Part shown: positions 27,301-34,894 of the stretch, one piece after another
How the letters are laid out: each line of letters begins with the position of its first letter
Numbering within the stretch: position 1 is the stretch's first letter
Origin: Verrucomicrobiota bacterium
Lineage (GTDB): Bacteria; Verrucomicrobiota; Verrucomicrobiia; Chthoniobacterales; Terrimicrobiaceae
Assembly: GCA_018970255.1 (NCBI GenBank)
Contig: JAGWWS010000016.1
Coordinates: forward strand, 1 to 61,882
Reading direction: 5' to 3'
Length of the DNA: 61,882 nt
The notes under the pieces: model-generated
Database searches by the model: none
What the model was told of the DNA's origin: nothing
The model's input: the letters and a program-made list of their open reading frames with translations, nothing else
Program-made: the position numbers and the translations under genes

Positions 27301-27553
27301 CCTTGGTGAACGGGACGAGGTAGGACTCCGGGCGGCGGCAACCGGAGAGGCCCACGCCGGCGAGCGCGATGGAGGCGCCCATGAGCTTAATGAAATCGCG
27401 CTTCGAAAGGCCGCTGTCCTGGAAGAGCTCGGCACCGCGCGGGAATTCCCGCTGCAGGTGCTTATGGAATTCGGGGTCGCCCTCGAGTTCGCGCAGGCTG
27501 CGCCAGATGCGGGGATTTTTTTCCGGGGGCGGGTGGTGGAGGTCTTTCTTCAT
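24344..27553 (-). CDS. actB: Alternative Complex III subunit ActB (Fe-S / molybdopterin-fold protein)
   Basis: A 1069-aa periplasmic subunit. A TAT-like signal lies at about residues 49-72 (LSKRDFIKLMGASIALAGVGLSGC), with Lys-Arg rather than Arg-Arg, followed by a potential lipobox Cys. The central part is the cofactor-free molybdopterin-oxidoreductase fold. The C-terminal third, from about residue 785, is a ferredoxin-like domain with Cys motifs for 3Fe-4S/4Fe-4S clusters: CTGCNACVVAC, CQHCENAPCETVCP, CIGTRYCANNCP, CTFC and CQQACP. The start ATG 27553 overlaps the actA stop by ATGA. ActB takes electrons from quinol at the ActC interface and passes them to the ActA haems. Confidence 0.95.
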   Translation of the reverse strand: MKKDLHHPPPEKNPRIWRSLRELEGDPEFHKHLQREFPRGAELFQDSGLSKRDFIKLMGASIALAGVGLSGCRRPESYLVPFTKGVEYTIPGKFLYYATAMPARYGAVPLIATTSDGRPTKLEGNPLHPFTNGGTDSFAQAETLNLYDPHRSKQITEKGKPADPAAFDAFVQSIAASDGQGLAILAEPKSSPTRDRLRASLQAKYPGLLWAEYDPLAAVPAATAAAASFGPGIRLIPDFKKADIVLAIDSDFLNPIETGIGYAQGFAARRNPEQKGAPMNRLYAVENHYTVTGGMADHRLRCKASEIGEFTRQLATAIAGITKDSNLAAVADAYPKSESSIDPVWVNECAADLAANPGRSIVVTGPLTPAPVQALANAINSALGNIGATLAPVKADTPAAASISDLAAAIGKGEVKTLFILGANPAYNAPADLGFAKLLEKVPDTVHLGFFEDETAKLSRWHVPAAHFLEAWGDVRTCDGTYTSVQPMILPLWNGASELEILNKLAGAPAPQGPSLIRETFDQIAPKPTDEAWNAFLRDGFLPGSAYATAKVSFNTAATAELAKTASAAKPGALELVFLQSSSVDDGRYANNSWLLETPDFVTKLTWDNAVLLSPATAKKLGVKANNFDILGDIAEKLGNDVNYDLVADIVEISDGKNTIEAAALVAPGHADDSLSIALGYGRKNVSALMDGVGFDAYPLRTTAAMRVLPGVSLKVTGRDYPMAQTQEHRSMEGRDLVREGTIERFEKEPDFAQKMGMDSHIPPNISLYTHPELTSKEQWGMTVDLNTCTGCNACVVACQAENNVPVVGKEQVRKNRDMAWIRLDRYFAGDANDPEMLSQAIMCQHCENAPCETVCPVNATVHSEDGLNLMAYNRCIGTRYCANNCPWKVRRFNYFDYNQRPLDELYWGPLAKKGMADSLKMSKNPNVTVRMRGVMEKCTFCIQRIEEAKISRLVEAGPTPASETPIAPFKVACQQACPNDSLVFGDVADLKSQVSRLRKDPRAYTMFKYLNVAPRVSYLTRIRNPNPKMPGADQVGMANGSGHHGDSHAAPHDAQPPAGPAHAAPAAH

Positions 27554-28203
27554 CGGTGGCAGCCTCCGCAAGTGACGGGCGGGTTGACTTCCCACTCTTC
27601 CTTGAATTTCAGGCCGATTTCGCGCTGGGTCTCGCCCTGCGGCGGCTTCCAGGCCATGTTGTAGATTTCCTCGGGCGGGCGGAGGTGGTTTTCCGGCGCA
27701 CGGTGGCAATCGAGGCACCAGGACATGCTTTGGGGCTCGTGCTGGTAAACGACCTTCATTTCGTTCACGGCGCCGTGGCAGCTGTAGCAGCTCACGCCGC
27801 GGTTCACATGGACCGCGTGGTTGAAGTAGGTGTAGTCGGGAACCTGGTGGATGCGGACCCAGTTGACAGGCTGGCCGGTTTTCCAGCTCTCGCGGACGGC
27901 GGCGAGTTTCGGGCTGTCGGCCTTGATCTGGGTGTGGCAGGACATGCAGGTCTGGGTGGTCGGGACATTCGAGTGCGAGGCGACCTCGACGAAGCTGTGG
28001 CAATAGCGGCAATCCATCCCGAGCTGCTGCACGTGGATCACATGGGAGAACGGAACCGGTTGGTTCGGCTCATACCCCACGCGGGTGTATTTCGGCGTGA
28101 AGTAGTAGGTGATGCCTCCCACGATCGCGGTCGCTAGAGCGCCCAAGCAGATGACCAGCTTAAGCGGGATCCAGTTCGTCCACTTTGGAAAAAAATTCGC
28201 CAT
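27550..28203 (-). CDS. actA: Alternative Complex III subunit ActA (pentahaem cytochrome c)
   Basis: A 217-aa protein with one N-terminal transmembrane helix (LVICLGALATAIVGGITYYF) and five CxxCH haem sites at residues 65-69 (CRYCH), 86-90 (CMSCH), 139-143 (CYSCH), 163-167 (CLDCH) and 212-216 (CGGCH). This number and order is the hallmark of ActA. It is the first gene of the operon that runs to coxB. The 111-base gap upstream, shared with a divergent DUF192 gene, must hold the operon promoter, but no convincing -35/-10 pair was found. Confidence 0.96.
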   Translation of the reverse strand: MANFFPKWTNWIPLKLVICLGALATAIVGGITYYFTPKYTRVGYEPNQPVPFSHVIHVQQLGMDCRYCHSFVEVASHSNVPTTQTCMSCHTQIKADSPKLAAVRESWKTGQPVNWVRIHQVPDYTYFNHAVHVNRGVSCYSCHGAVNEMKVVYQHEPQSMSWCLDCHRAPENHLRPPEEIYNMAWKPPQGETQREIGLKFKEEWEVNPPVTCGGCHR

Positions 28204-28314
28204 CGGGTCAGCTCGCCGTTTTCCTTATTTTTCCCCCAATTTCGGAGAGGGGGAGGACACGGGGGCTGTTGCAGTGAGGCGGCGAGGCGGATACATGTGT
28301 GGGACGTTCGAGCC

Positions 28315-28818
28315 ATGACTCCAAATTCATCCGCGCCTGTCAATAGATTCGCGAAATTCCTGTTGAAAAAAATCGCACCCGTGTGGGTGGTTTTTTTGTT
28401 GCCTGCGGCGGCGATCCTGGCGCAGGAGGCCGCGCAACCGAAGTTGCCGGTGGTGGAGTTGCGGGTCGGCGGGAAGGCTGTGGATGCGGAAGTGGCCGAT
28501 GAGGAGCACGAGCGCGCGGCGGGCTTGATGTTCCGGGAAAAACTCGGCGCAGACGAAGGAATGCTTTTTGTCATGCCGCGGCCGGGGCCGGCGGGATTCT
28601 GGATGAGCAACACATTCGTTCCTCTGACCATCGCCTATCTCGATGAAAAGGGGACAATCCTCGAACTCCACGATCTCCAGCCCCGCAACGAAAAAGTCGT
28701 CCGCAGCGCGTTCCCGAACATCGCCTACGCGCTTGAGATGCCGCAGGGGTGGTTCACCGAAAACAACGTCTGGCCGGGCGAACGGGTCACCGGTTTGCCA
28801 AAACCCACGGGCCGGTAA
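28315..28818 (+). CDS. Exported DUF192 protein
   Basis: A 167-aa protein with an N-terminal signal sequence (FLLKKIAPVWVVFLLPAAAILA) and a DUF192 domain. The family-typical pattern is present: ERAAGLMFREKLGADEGMLFVM, then GFWMSNTFVPLTIAYLDEKGTI, ending in YALEMPQGWFTEN. The molecular role of DUF192 is unknown. The ATG at 28315 is preferred over an in-frame GTG 18 bases upstream because it directly precedes the signal. It is divergent from actA, and ssrA follows on the same strand. Confidence 0.9.
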   Translation: MTPNSSAPVNRFAKFLLKKIAPVWVVFLLPAAAILAQEAAQPKLPVVELRVGGKAVDAEVADEEHERAAGLMFREKLGADEGMLFVMPRPGPAGFWMSNTFVPLTIAYLDEKGTILELHDLQPRNEKVVRSAFPNIAYALEMPQGWFTENNVWPGERVTGLPKPTGR

Positions 28819-28829
28819 AACGCGGCGGC

Positions 28830-28857
28830 TTGCGTTTGCCCCGGCGGTGCGTAGATT
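28830..28857 (+). promoter_or_regulatory. Probable promoter of ssrA
   Basis: TTGCGT (28830-28835) and TAGATT (28852-28857) are separated by 16 bases. The -10-like element ends 10 bases before the first base of the tmRNA (28868), which fits transcription starting at the mature 5' end. Confidence 0.45.
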
Positions 28858-28867
28858 GAATCCACAC

Positions 28868-29220
28868 GGGGGCGTAATGGTTTCGACTTCGAGTGTGAAA
28901 CCCGGCCCGCATGCCGAGGATGATTCGTTGGCCTCGTAAAAAATCGGATCACACAAACAAACGCAGATTACGAAGATCTCGCTCTCGCGGCCTAATTGAG
29001 CCGTGACGCGTTCCGGCGGACGCCTGCTAAGCCGGAACGCGACGACAGCAGGCTGGTCCGGGATGGGGCGACCGCTACCCCGGGTGAATCGATTCCGTGG
29101 ACGCTTTGGCAGGGGATGCGTGGCGGTTCGCCAGCCCCGGCCGAGACCAAAGACCGCCTAAGCATGTAGAAGGTTGTGCGGATCGTTTGAAGGACAGGGG
29201 TTCGACTCCCCTCGCCTCCA
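28868..29220 (+). ncRNA. ssrA: Transfer-messenger RNA
   Basis: A one-piece tmRNA of about 353 bases. The 5' end GGGGGCGTAATGGTTTCGAC is the classic start, and its first seven bases pair with CGCCTCC near 29213-29219. The T-arm GGGGTTCGACTCCCC lies just before the 3' end. CCA is not clearly encoded beyond the final CCTCCA, so the tail may be added enzymatically. The tag reading frame ends NADYEDLALAA followed by TAA at 28993-28995; the resume codon is a little upstream and could not be fixed. It frees stalled ribosomes and marks the unfinished protein for proteolysis. Confidence 0.95.
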
Positions 29221-29236
29221 GTTTTCCCGGGCGCGG

Positions 29237-32200
29237 CTACGGCGCGGCCTCGATTTTGATGAAGGCTTTTTCGTCCTCAGGCAAAACGGCCTCGTGCCGC
29301 GTGTAGTCGGCGGGCGTGTTGGATTGGTCGGCGGACTCGGTGGATGCGAGGGTTGCGGTGAAGCCCGACTCGAGCGAGGTCGCGAGGCGGACCGTGTAGT
29401 TCATACCGGCGCGCTTGAGGAAGGTGATGCGGACACGGCCGTCGATGGTTTGGCCGATTTCGACGAGGCGGCCTCCGGCGGTTTGCGGGTTCAGGCCGAA
29501 GGCGAATTCCTGTGCATTGGTCCAGCCATCGGCGTCGGGGTCGGCAGTGGGCGAGGCATTCCCGCCGGCGAGGCCTTGCGAGGAGGCCCAGGATTCGAAA
29601 GTGCTGGGCAGCGCGCTGACGGTGACGGCGGCTGAGGTGTTCGCGGTGGTGTAGTTGCCAGAATCGGCGGGCGTGAAAGTCACGGAGAAATTCCCGGTGC
29701 CGAGCGGCGGGATGGTGTTGGGATGGGTCCAGGCGAACGCACCGGCGATGCTGGCGTTTCCTCCGCTGAGCGTGGAAGTGGCGAGCGAGTTGCCAGAAAC
29801 AATCGGTGAGGCGGATGGTGCCTGAGTGATTGTTGGAGTGCCTTTGGCCACGACAACGGTGCGCATGGTGTTCGGCGAGGTGTTCCCGGCGGAGTCGGTG
29901 GCGGAGTAGAGGAGTTGGTATTCGCCGGCGGCGAATGGATTCACGGTTCCGCTGATGTCGACGGAAACCGCCCCATCCACGGCATCGGTAGCGGTGGCAC
30001 CGGGATCATTGAACGGCCCGCCGAATGGAACTTCGATGGTGGAGTTTCCGTTGAGCGTAACAACGGGCGGGGTTTGGTCGGTGACATGGACGATGCGATC
30101 CTCGGTGGCCGTGGCATTGCCCGTGTCGGAGGCGCGGTAGGTGATGATGTAGGTGCCGACCACCATGGGATTGACGACCCCGGAAATCGTGACCGGCCGC
30201 GAACCGTCCTGCTGATCTGTGGCCACCGCTCCCGGCTCGGAATAAACCGTGCCGTGAGCGATCGTCATGGGGCTTGTGCCATTGAGAGTGATGACCGGCG
30301 GGGTGTTGGCGGTGGTGCGCAGTGATTGAATAAAGGTGTTGTTGTTGGCGTTGTTTCCGGTGCCGAACGTCAGCGAGCGGGCGATGTCCGCTCCCGAGGA
30401 GGAGTAGAAATCCGCAAGAGAGCGCGATGGGCTGAGAGCGAAACCAAACGGGCGATTGGATGTGAGATCCCTCGAAGCGTTGAGTTTTCTGCCGTTGAAA
30501 TTTGAGAAAAGCGAGCCGGCGCTGCCCACAGAAAGGGCATGCATTCCTCCCGCCACTCCATCGGCTCCGGTTCCCGCCGGCTTCAGCATAACCATGTCCG
30601 TGGAGGAAATGTCGAAACCGCCGGAAGCCACTGTGAAAAGACTCGGATTCAGGAGATTCGCCCGGATGACAAAGTCCGAGCCATCGAGATCCTCGGTGGA
30701 GTTTGTGGAAGATAGGACGATCAGCGTTCCGGCACTGAGCGACTGCCATGTCGTGGAGTTTGAGAAAATGTATTTGCCGCCGAGGTCGGCGCCGACATTT
30801 GAAGAAAAATCCTTGAGCACCGCACCGCGGAGATCGGCTGTGCCGCCGGGAGTGCCGCGGGCGGTGACGAGGATTTCCAAAAGATCTGCGGTGCCATCGT
30901 TGAGGAATTTGTTCACAACAGCCTCCAGCGGAATGGAGACATCATCGGTGGTGTCGCGCACTTGGAGAGTGTAATTCGCCGTAGCGGTTCCTCCATCGCC
31001 GCTGGCGCTGAGCACAATGGTGAAATTTCCCTTCGCCGTTGGCGTTCCGCTGATGAGTCCTGTGGCGGTGTTTACGGATAGTCCGGAAGGCAATCCCGTG
31101 GCTCCATAGCCGTTTGCGGTGGTGGAACCTTGCAGGCGGATTTGGAGAGAGTGCGATCTGCCGCGGTAAGCCGACCCGCTGCCGCTGGTGGAAATCACAG
31201 GCGGCGCAACGGCAATCACGGTTCCGTTGACAGAGATGTTTTTGACACCGGCGCCGCCCGCGCTGTGGGTGATGCTGCCGGCGAAGGTTCCGCCGGTGGA
31301 GCGCGACGCCAAGCGGACCTCGATCGATGTTTGAGCAATCGCTCCATTGGACGGGCTGATCGAAACGCTGTTGGTGAAATTGCCCGCGCCTTCCGGCCTC
31401 AACTCGAATCCCGACGGCGCCTGGATGTTTAAGTCTCCAGTGAGCCCGCTGCCGGCAACGGTGTAGGTTTGGAAGTTCGAGGGAGTGTTGGTAGTGGTGG
31501 AGAACGGCTCCAAGGCGGCTGTCGAAAGGCTCAGCGTCGGAACCGGAGCCGTGGTGTTGCCCGAGAGGGGGAGGTATTGAGGCACGGCGCCGCCGCCGGA
31601 ATGGATCACAGTTTCCTCATGGGCGCCGAGCGTGGCGTTTGCCGAGAGACGGACGGAGAGATTCGCCGAGATCGAACCGCTCGCTGGTGTCAAAACCAGA
31701 CTCTGCAAAAACACACCCCCGCCCGCGCTTACCTCGTAACTCGGAGGCGCCATCACCGTGATGTCGCCGGTGAGTTGAGAGCCCGAGAGCGAGTAGGACT
31801 GCGCCGTTCCTGCGAAACCCAGTGATGAGGAAAACCCGGCGAGCGATGATTGCGAGACGGCCAAGACGGGATTCTTGATCGTGATGAGCAGGGTTTTCGA
31901 ATCGCTGCCGTAATCATTTTGAACCGTCAGCCAAACGCTGAAATTTCCAGCCAACTCCGGCGAGCCGGTGATTTCCCCCGTGGATGGGTTCATGGAAAGT
32001 CCCGCCGGGAGTCCAGAAGCCAGGAAGGCCTTGGGGCTATTCGTGGCCTCCACCTGAAAATCGAAAGGCTCGCGGAGTTTGCCCGTGGCGCTGAGGCTTC
32101 CCGAGATAGCAGGCGAAAGCGGATTGGAGCCAACGGTGATCGAAAGTGTGGCGGTTCCATCGCCCGCGGCGTTGTTGGCGGTGAGGGTGGCGGCGTAGTT

Positions 32201-34723
32201 ACCCGGAATCGTCGGCGTGCCGGAAATCACGCCCGTGGCCGGATCGCAGGACAGCCCTTCTGGCAGTCCCGAGGCCGAGAAGGACAGGGGATTGTTGGTG
32301 GCGGTGATTTGGTAGGTGAAGCTGGAAAACGCGGTGGCCGAAACGATCAGGGGACTGTTGATGAGGGGACTGTTGCTGGGTGCCGTCGATCCAATAGCCC
32401 CGGTCACCACGAAATCGGGTCCGGCCGTGGTTCCGTTCATTAAATACAGATTGCCACCGGACGAATTCGCCCCGAATGCCACTAATCGGAAATTAACCGT
32501 CGTGCCGCGAGGAAGACTCTGGAGATCTGTTTCTCCGGAGAGAGGGATTTCGCCGACCGCAAACCCGCTCGAACTGTTGGATGTCCACGTGGAAGTGGAT
32601 CCCAGATCACGGAACTCCCCGGCGCCAACTTGGTATTGCCATTGCCCAAAGCGAGGCCCCGTGCTGGAGCGCCGCATTCGGTGGGGCAGGATCGATCTCA
32701 AAGACAACGGAGTGTCGCTGTCGGAAGTGATGCTGAAACTGAAAAAATCCGCGGCTTGAATGGCATCCGCCAAAGTGCCGTTTCCAAAACCATTGCCGCC
32801 CCACGCATTCGCCGCACCTGAGCCGGAGGTTTGCACGCCATCTCCCCGCATCAACCCGGAAGTCGTCACCGAGGAAGAGGTCTGGTTCGCCGTGAAGGGC
32901 GAGGGCCCGTAATTGGCGGCCCCGCCTGACAATCCGCCCATCTCCCATTCCACAAGCGTGATGGATTCCGATCCCGCGAGAAACATCTCGCCGTAAAGTT
33001 GAAGGTTCGCCGTCGCGCCGCCGCCTGAATGCGTGATGTTTCCGCTACTTGCGCCAAGCGGCGCGGAGGCCTTGAGCCGCACACGCACGGGGGTTGCCGC
33101 CAGCGAACTTCCCGATGGAACGAACACCAGTGAGTCCGCATAACTCGTTCCATCGCCTGAAATTTCAAAGTTCGTAGGTGCTGCGGCCGTCACAGAACCT
33201 GTCAAATTGTATCCCGAAACAGTATAGGTTTTTTCTAGGCTCGGACTGCCTTGGGTTGCCGAGAAACCCGCTAGCGAACTCGGCGAGACCGTGAGAGTGG
33301 GCAGGTTCGAGAGAATTTGCCCGGCGAGTCCTAATGCCACCGATTGCGCTCCCGATGTGGAGTGGACGATCTGTCCTTCCAAGGTCCCCGGTGTCGAGGA
33401 GGTCGCGATGCGCACATAGATCGGAACATTCACCAACGCTCCGGCCACCGGTGGGATCGAAAGCGTCTGGCTGAAAAGCGTGGTGTCGCGGCTCATTTCA
33501 AAACCCGCCGAGGCGTTCAGCGTAACCGCTCCCGAAAGATTCGATCCGGAAAGAGTGTAAGTTTTCGACAACCCCGGCGCCCCCGCTGTGGCCGGGAGCC
33601 CGGCCAGCTGTGTGGTCGAAAGCGAAAGCGTGGGCGTGTTCGATGTCAGAACCGTGAAAACCGCCCCACTCGAATCCGTCCCGTTTGTGGAAACCACGGT
33701 GATGGCTCCGCTCGTCGCTCCGGAAGGCACAGATGTGGAAATCTGCGACCCGTTTCCGCTGACGGTCGCCGTTGCCGCCACACCGTTGAAGCGCACCTGC
33801 GGCGCACTCCCGAAATTGAAGCCCGAGATCGTCACGGGCGTTCCCGGCGCGCCGCTGGTCGGCGTGAATGAGGTGATCACCGTCGGCGAATTCGGCCCCG
33901 TGCCGGTATCCACCACATTTTTCAAATAGGTCGCCAGCGCCGGGTTCAGCGCCTTGATGTCGCGGAAAAACTCGAAGCCTGTTACCGACTCGATCTCCTC
34001 CACCGATGTGATGTATCCCTGCCAGGAACCCAGCGTGGTGCTGTTGATGTTCGGTGTGAGCAACGCGATCACCCGGCTTGAGGCCGTCACCCGCTGCGCC
34101 GCGGTTCCATTTCCCGCTGGAACCTTCACCGCGATTTTCCAAACCGACGCCGGAATCGCCATGCCGTTCGAAAGCATCGACCCTCCGAATTCCGAGGGTC
34201 CGGAAATAATCACCACCTCGCTCCCGTCCGCAGCCAGAGTTTGGCGGCTGTAATTCTCAAAATCCCCCCATAGGCCCTGGTTGTTCCGCGAGGCTTGCGG
34301 GATGATGTTACTCATCACGAAAGTCGCCGCGTTATCCGCGTAACTCAGGGTCCGGTCAGCCGAAGGCGCCATGTGCCCGCGATCCCAACCCGTTCCAAAC
34401 GCCGCCGTCCCCACCCGCAGATAACCGCTCGGCAACATCGTCTCCACCGACCAAGCATCCGTGCGATCCGTCGCGCCGCGGTCCGCATTCGACAAACTCC
34501 ACCCCACCCAGTTGGCCTGCCTCGTGTTGTCATTATACGAGAGAACGAACTGATCCCTCGGAATCAAATAATCCGTCCGCCGCGTCGCATCGACCGCAGC
34601 ATCCGTCGGACGCCCGAGCCCAGTTTGGTTTCCGACACCCAACCGCGCCTCCGCAAAATGAGACGTGGAAACAACTGAAAAAGAGAAAAGTGACAATACC
34701 AAAACACGACGCAATTTATTCAA
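29237..34723 (-). CDS. Giant secreted DNA/RNA non-specific endonuclease with Ig-like repeats
   Basis: About 1830 aa. The numbering below counts from TTG 34768. A signal peptide (NKLRRVLVLSLFSFSVVSTS) leads to a NUC-family nuclease domain (about 60-285) with the active-site motif DRGHMAPSADR at residues 129-139 (His132) and the supporting Asn in NNQGLWGDFEN. Then come an IPT/TIG-like domain (about 295-378), four copies of a repeat of roughly 105 aa (two in tandem, two later), putative-Ig repeats, a lamin-tail-like segment, two DUF5011-type Ig domains, a further Ig-like domain, and a C-terminus with DPDADGWTNAQEF as in many verrucomicrobial exported proteins. The start is uncertain: TTG 34723 gives the better signal peptide; TTG 34768 is also open. 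Base composition is less GC-rich than in its neighbours. Confidence 0.88.
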   Translation of the reverse strand: MNKLRRVLVLSLFSFSVVSTSHFAEARLGVGNQTGLGRPTDAAVDATRRTDYLIPRDQFVLSYNDNTRQANWVGWSLSNADRGATDRTDAWSVETMLPSGYLRVGTAAFGTGWDRGHMAPSADRTLSYADNAATFVMSNIIPQASRNNQGLWGDFENYSRQTLAADGSEVVIISGPSEFGGSMLSNGMAIPASVWKIAVKVPAGNGTAAQRVTASSRVIALLTPNINSTTLGSWQGYITSVEEIESVTGFEFFRDIKALNPALATYLKNVVDTGTGPNSPTVITSFTPTSGAPGTPVTISGFNFGSAPQVRFNGVAATATVSGNGSQISTSVPSGATSGAITVVSTNGTDSSGAVFTVLTSNTPTLSLSTTQLAGLPATAGAPGLSKTYTLSGSNLSGAVTLNASAGFEMSRDTTLFSQTLSIPPVAGALVNVPIYVRIATSSTPGTLEGQIVHSTSGAQSVALGLAGQILSNLPTLTVSPSSLAGFSATQGSPSLEKTYTVSGYNLTGSVTAAAPTNFEISGDGTSYADSLVFVPSGSSLAATPVRVRLKASAPLGASSGNITHSGGGATANLQLYGEMFLAGSESITLVEWEMGGLSGGAANYGPSPFTANQTSSSVTTSGLMRGDGVQTSGSGAANAWGGNGFGNGTLADAIQAADFFSFSITSDSDTPLSLRSILPHRMRRSSTGPRFGQWQYQVGAGEFRDLGSTSTWTSNSSSGFAVGEIPLSGETDLQSLPRGTTVNFRLVAFGANSSGGNLYLMNGTTAGPDFVVTGAIGSTAPSNSPLINSPLIVSATAFSSFTYQITATNNPLSFSASGLPEGLSCDPATGVISGTPTIPGNYAATLTANNAAGDGTATLSITVGSNPLSPAISGSLSATGKLREPFDFQVEATNSPKAFLASGLPAGLSMNPSTGEITGSPELAGNFSVWLTVQNDYGSDSKTLLITIKNPVLAVSQSSLAGFSSSLGFAGTAQSYSLSGSQLTGDITVMAPPSYEVSAGGGVFLQSLVLTPASGSISANLSVRLSANATLGAHEETVIHSGGGAVPQYLPLSGNTTAPVPTLSLSTAALEPFSTTTNTPSNFQTYTVAGSGLTGDLNIQAPSGFELRPEGAGNFTNSVSISPSNGAIAQTSIEVRLASRSTGGTFAGSITHSAGGAGVKNISVNGTVIAVAPPVISTSGSGSAYRGRSHSLQIRLQGSTTANGYGATGLPSGLSVNTATGLISGTPTAKGNFTIVLSASGDGGTATANYTLQVRDTTDDVSIPLEAVVNKFLNDGTADLLEILVTARGTPGGTADLRGAVLKDFSSNVGADLGGKYIFSNSTTWQSLSAGTLIVLSSTNSTEDLDGSDFVIRANLLNPSLFTVASGGFDISSTDMVMLKPAGTGADGVAGGMHALSVGSAGSLFSNFNGRKLNASRDLTSNRPFGFALSPSRSLADFYSSSGADIARSLTFGTGNNANNNTFIQSLRTTANTPPVITLNGTSPMTIAHGTVYSEPGAVATDQQDGSRPVTISGVVNPMVVGTYIITYRASDTGNATATEDRIVHVTDQTPPVVTLNGNSTIEVPFGGPFNDPGATATDAVDGAVSVDISGTVNPFAAGEYQLLYSATDSAGNTSPNTMRTVVVAKGTPTITQAPSASPIVSGNSLATSTLSGGNASIAGAFAWTHPNTIPPLGTGNFSVTFTPADSGNYTTANTSAAVTVSALPSTFESWASSQGLAGGNASPTADPDADGWTNAQEFAFGLNPQTAGGRLVEIGQTIDGRVRITFLKRAGMNYTVRLATSLESGFTATLASTESADQSNTPADYTRHEAVLPEDEKAFIKIEAAP

Positions 34724-34787
34724 ACTGCTCGCGCAAGGGCACCGCGTTATGGAAAGGAAACCTGACAAGTGTTATGTGAGCATAAAA

Positions 34788-34814
34788 TTGACTCCCTCAT
34801 GCGATTTTAGTCAA
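34788..34814. promoter_or_regulatory. Small inverted repeat with -35-like arms between divergent genes
   Basis: TTGACT (34788-34793) and AGTCAA (34809-34814) form a perfect 6-bp inverted repeat with a 15-base spacer in the 126-base AT-rich gap between the nuclease and the next plus-strand gene. Each arm reads as a -35 consensus on one strand. No clear -10 could be paired with either, so this is only a candidate shared control region. Confidence 0.22.
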
Positions 34815-34894
34815 GTTTGGGCTTGTCACAGATTGCACATAAACTGTTAGGTTTCCCACTTGATTCCATCGCCCGCTGCTGGTGTGTTTGAGGC

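Noticed and set aside
24344-27553. ActB as an active molybdenum enzyme
   Set aside because: ActB proteins of ACIII keep the molybdopterin-oxidoreductase fold but lack the cofactor, and the full actABCDEF context fits ACIII; no Mo-ligand Cys/SeCys context was recognised.
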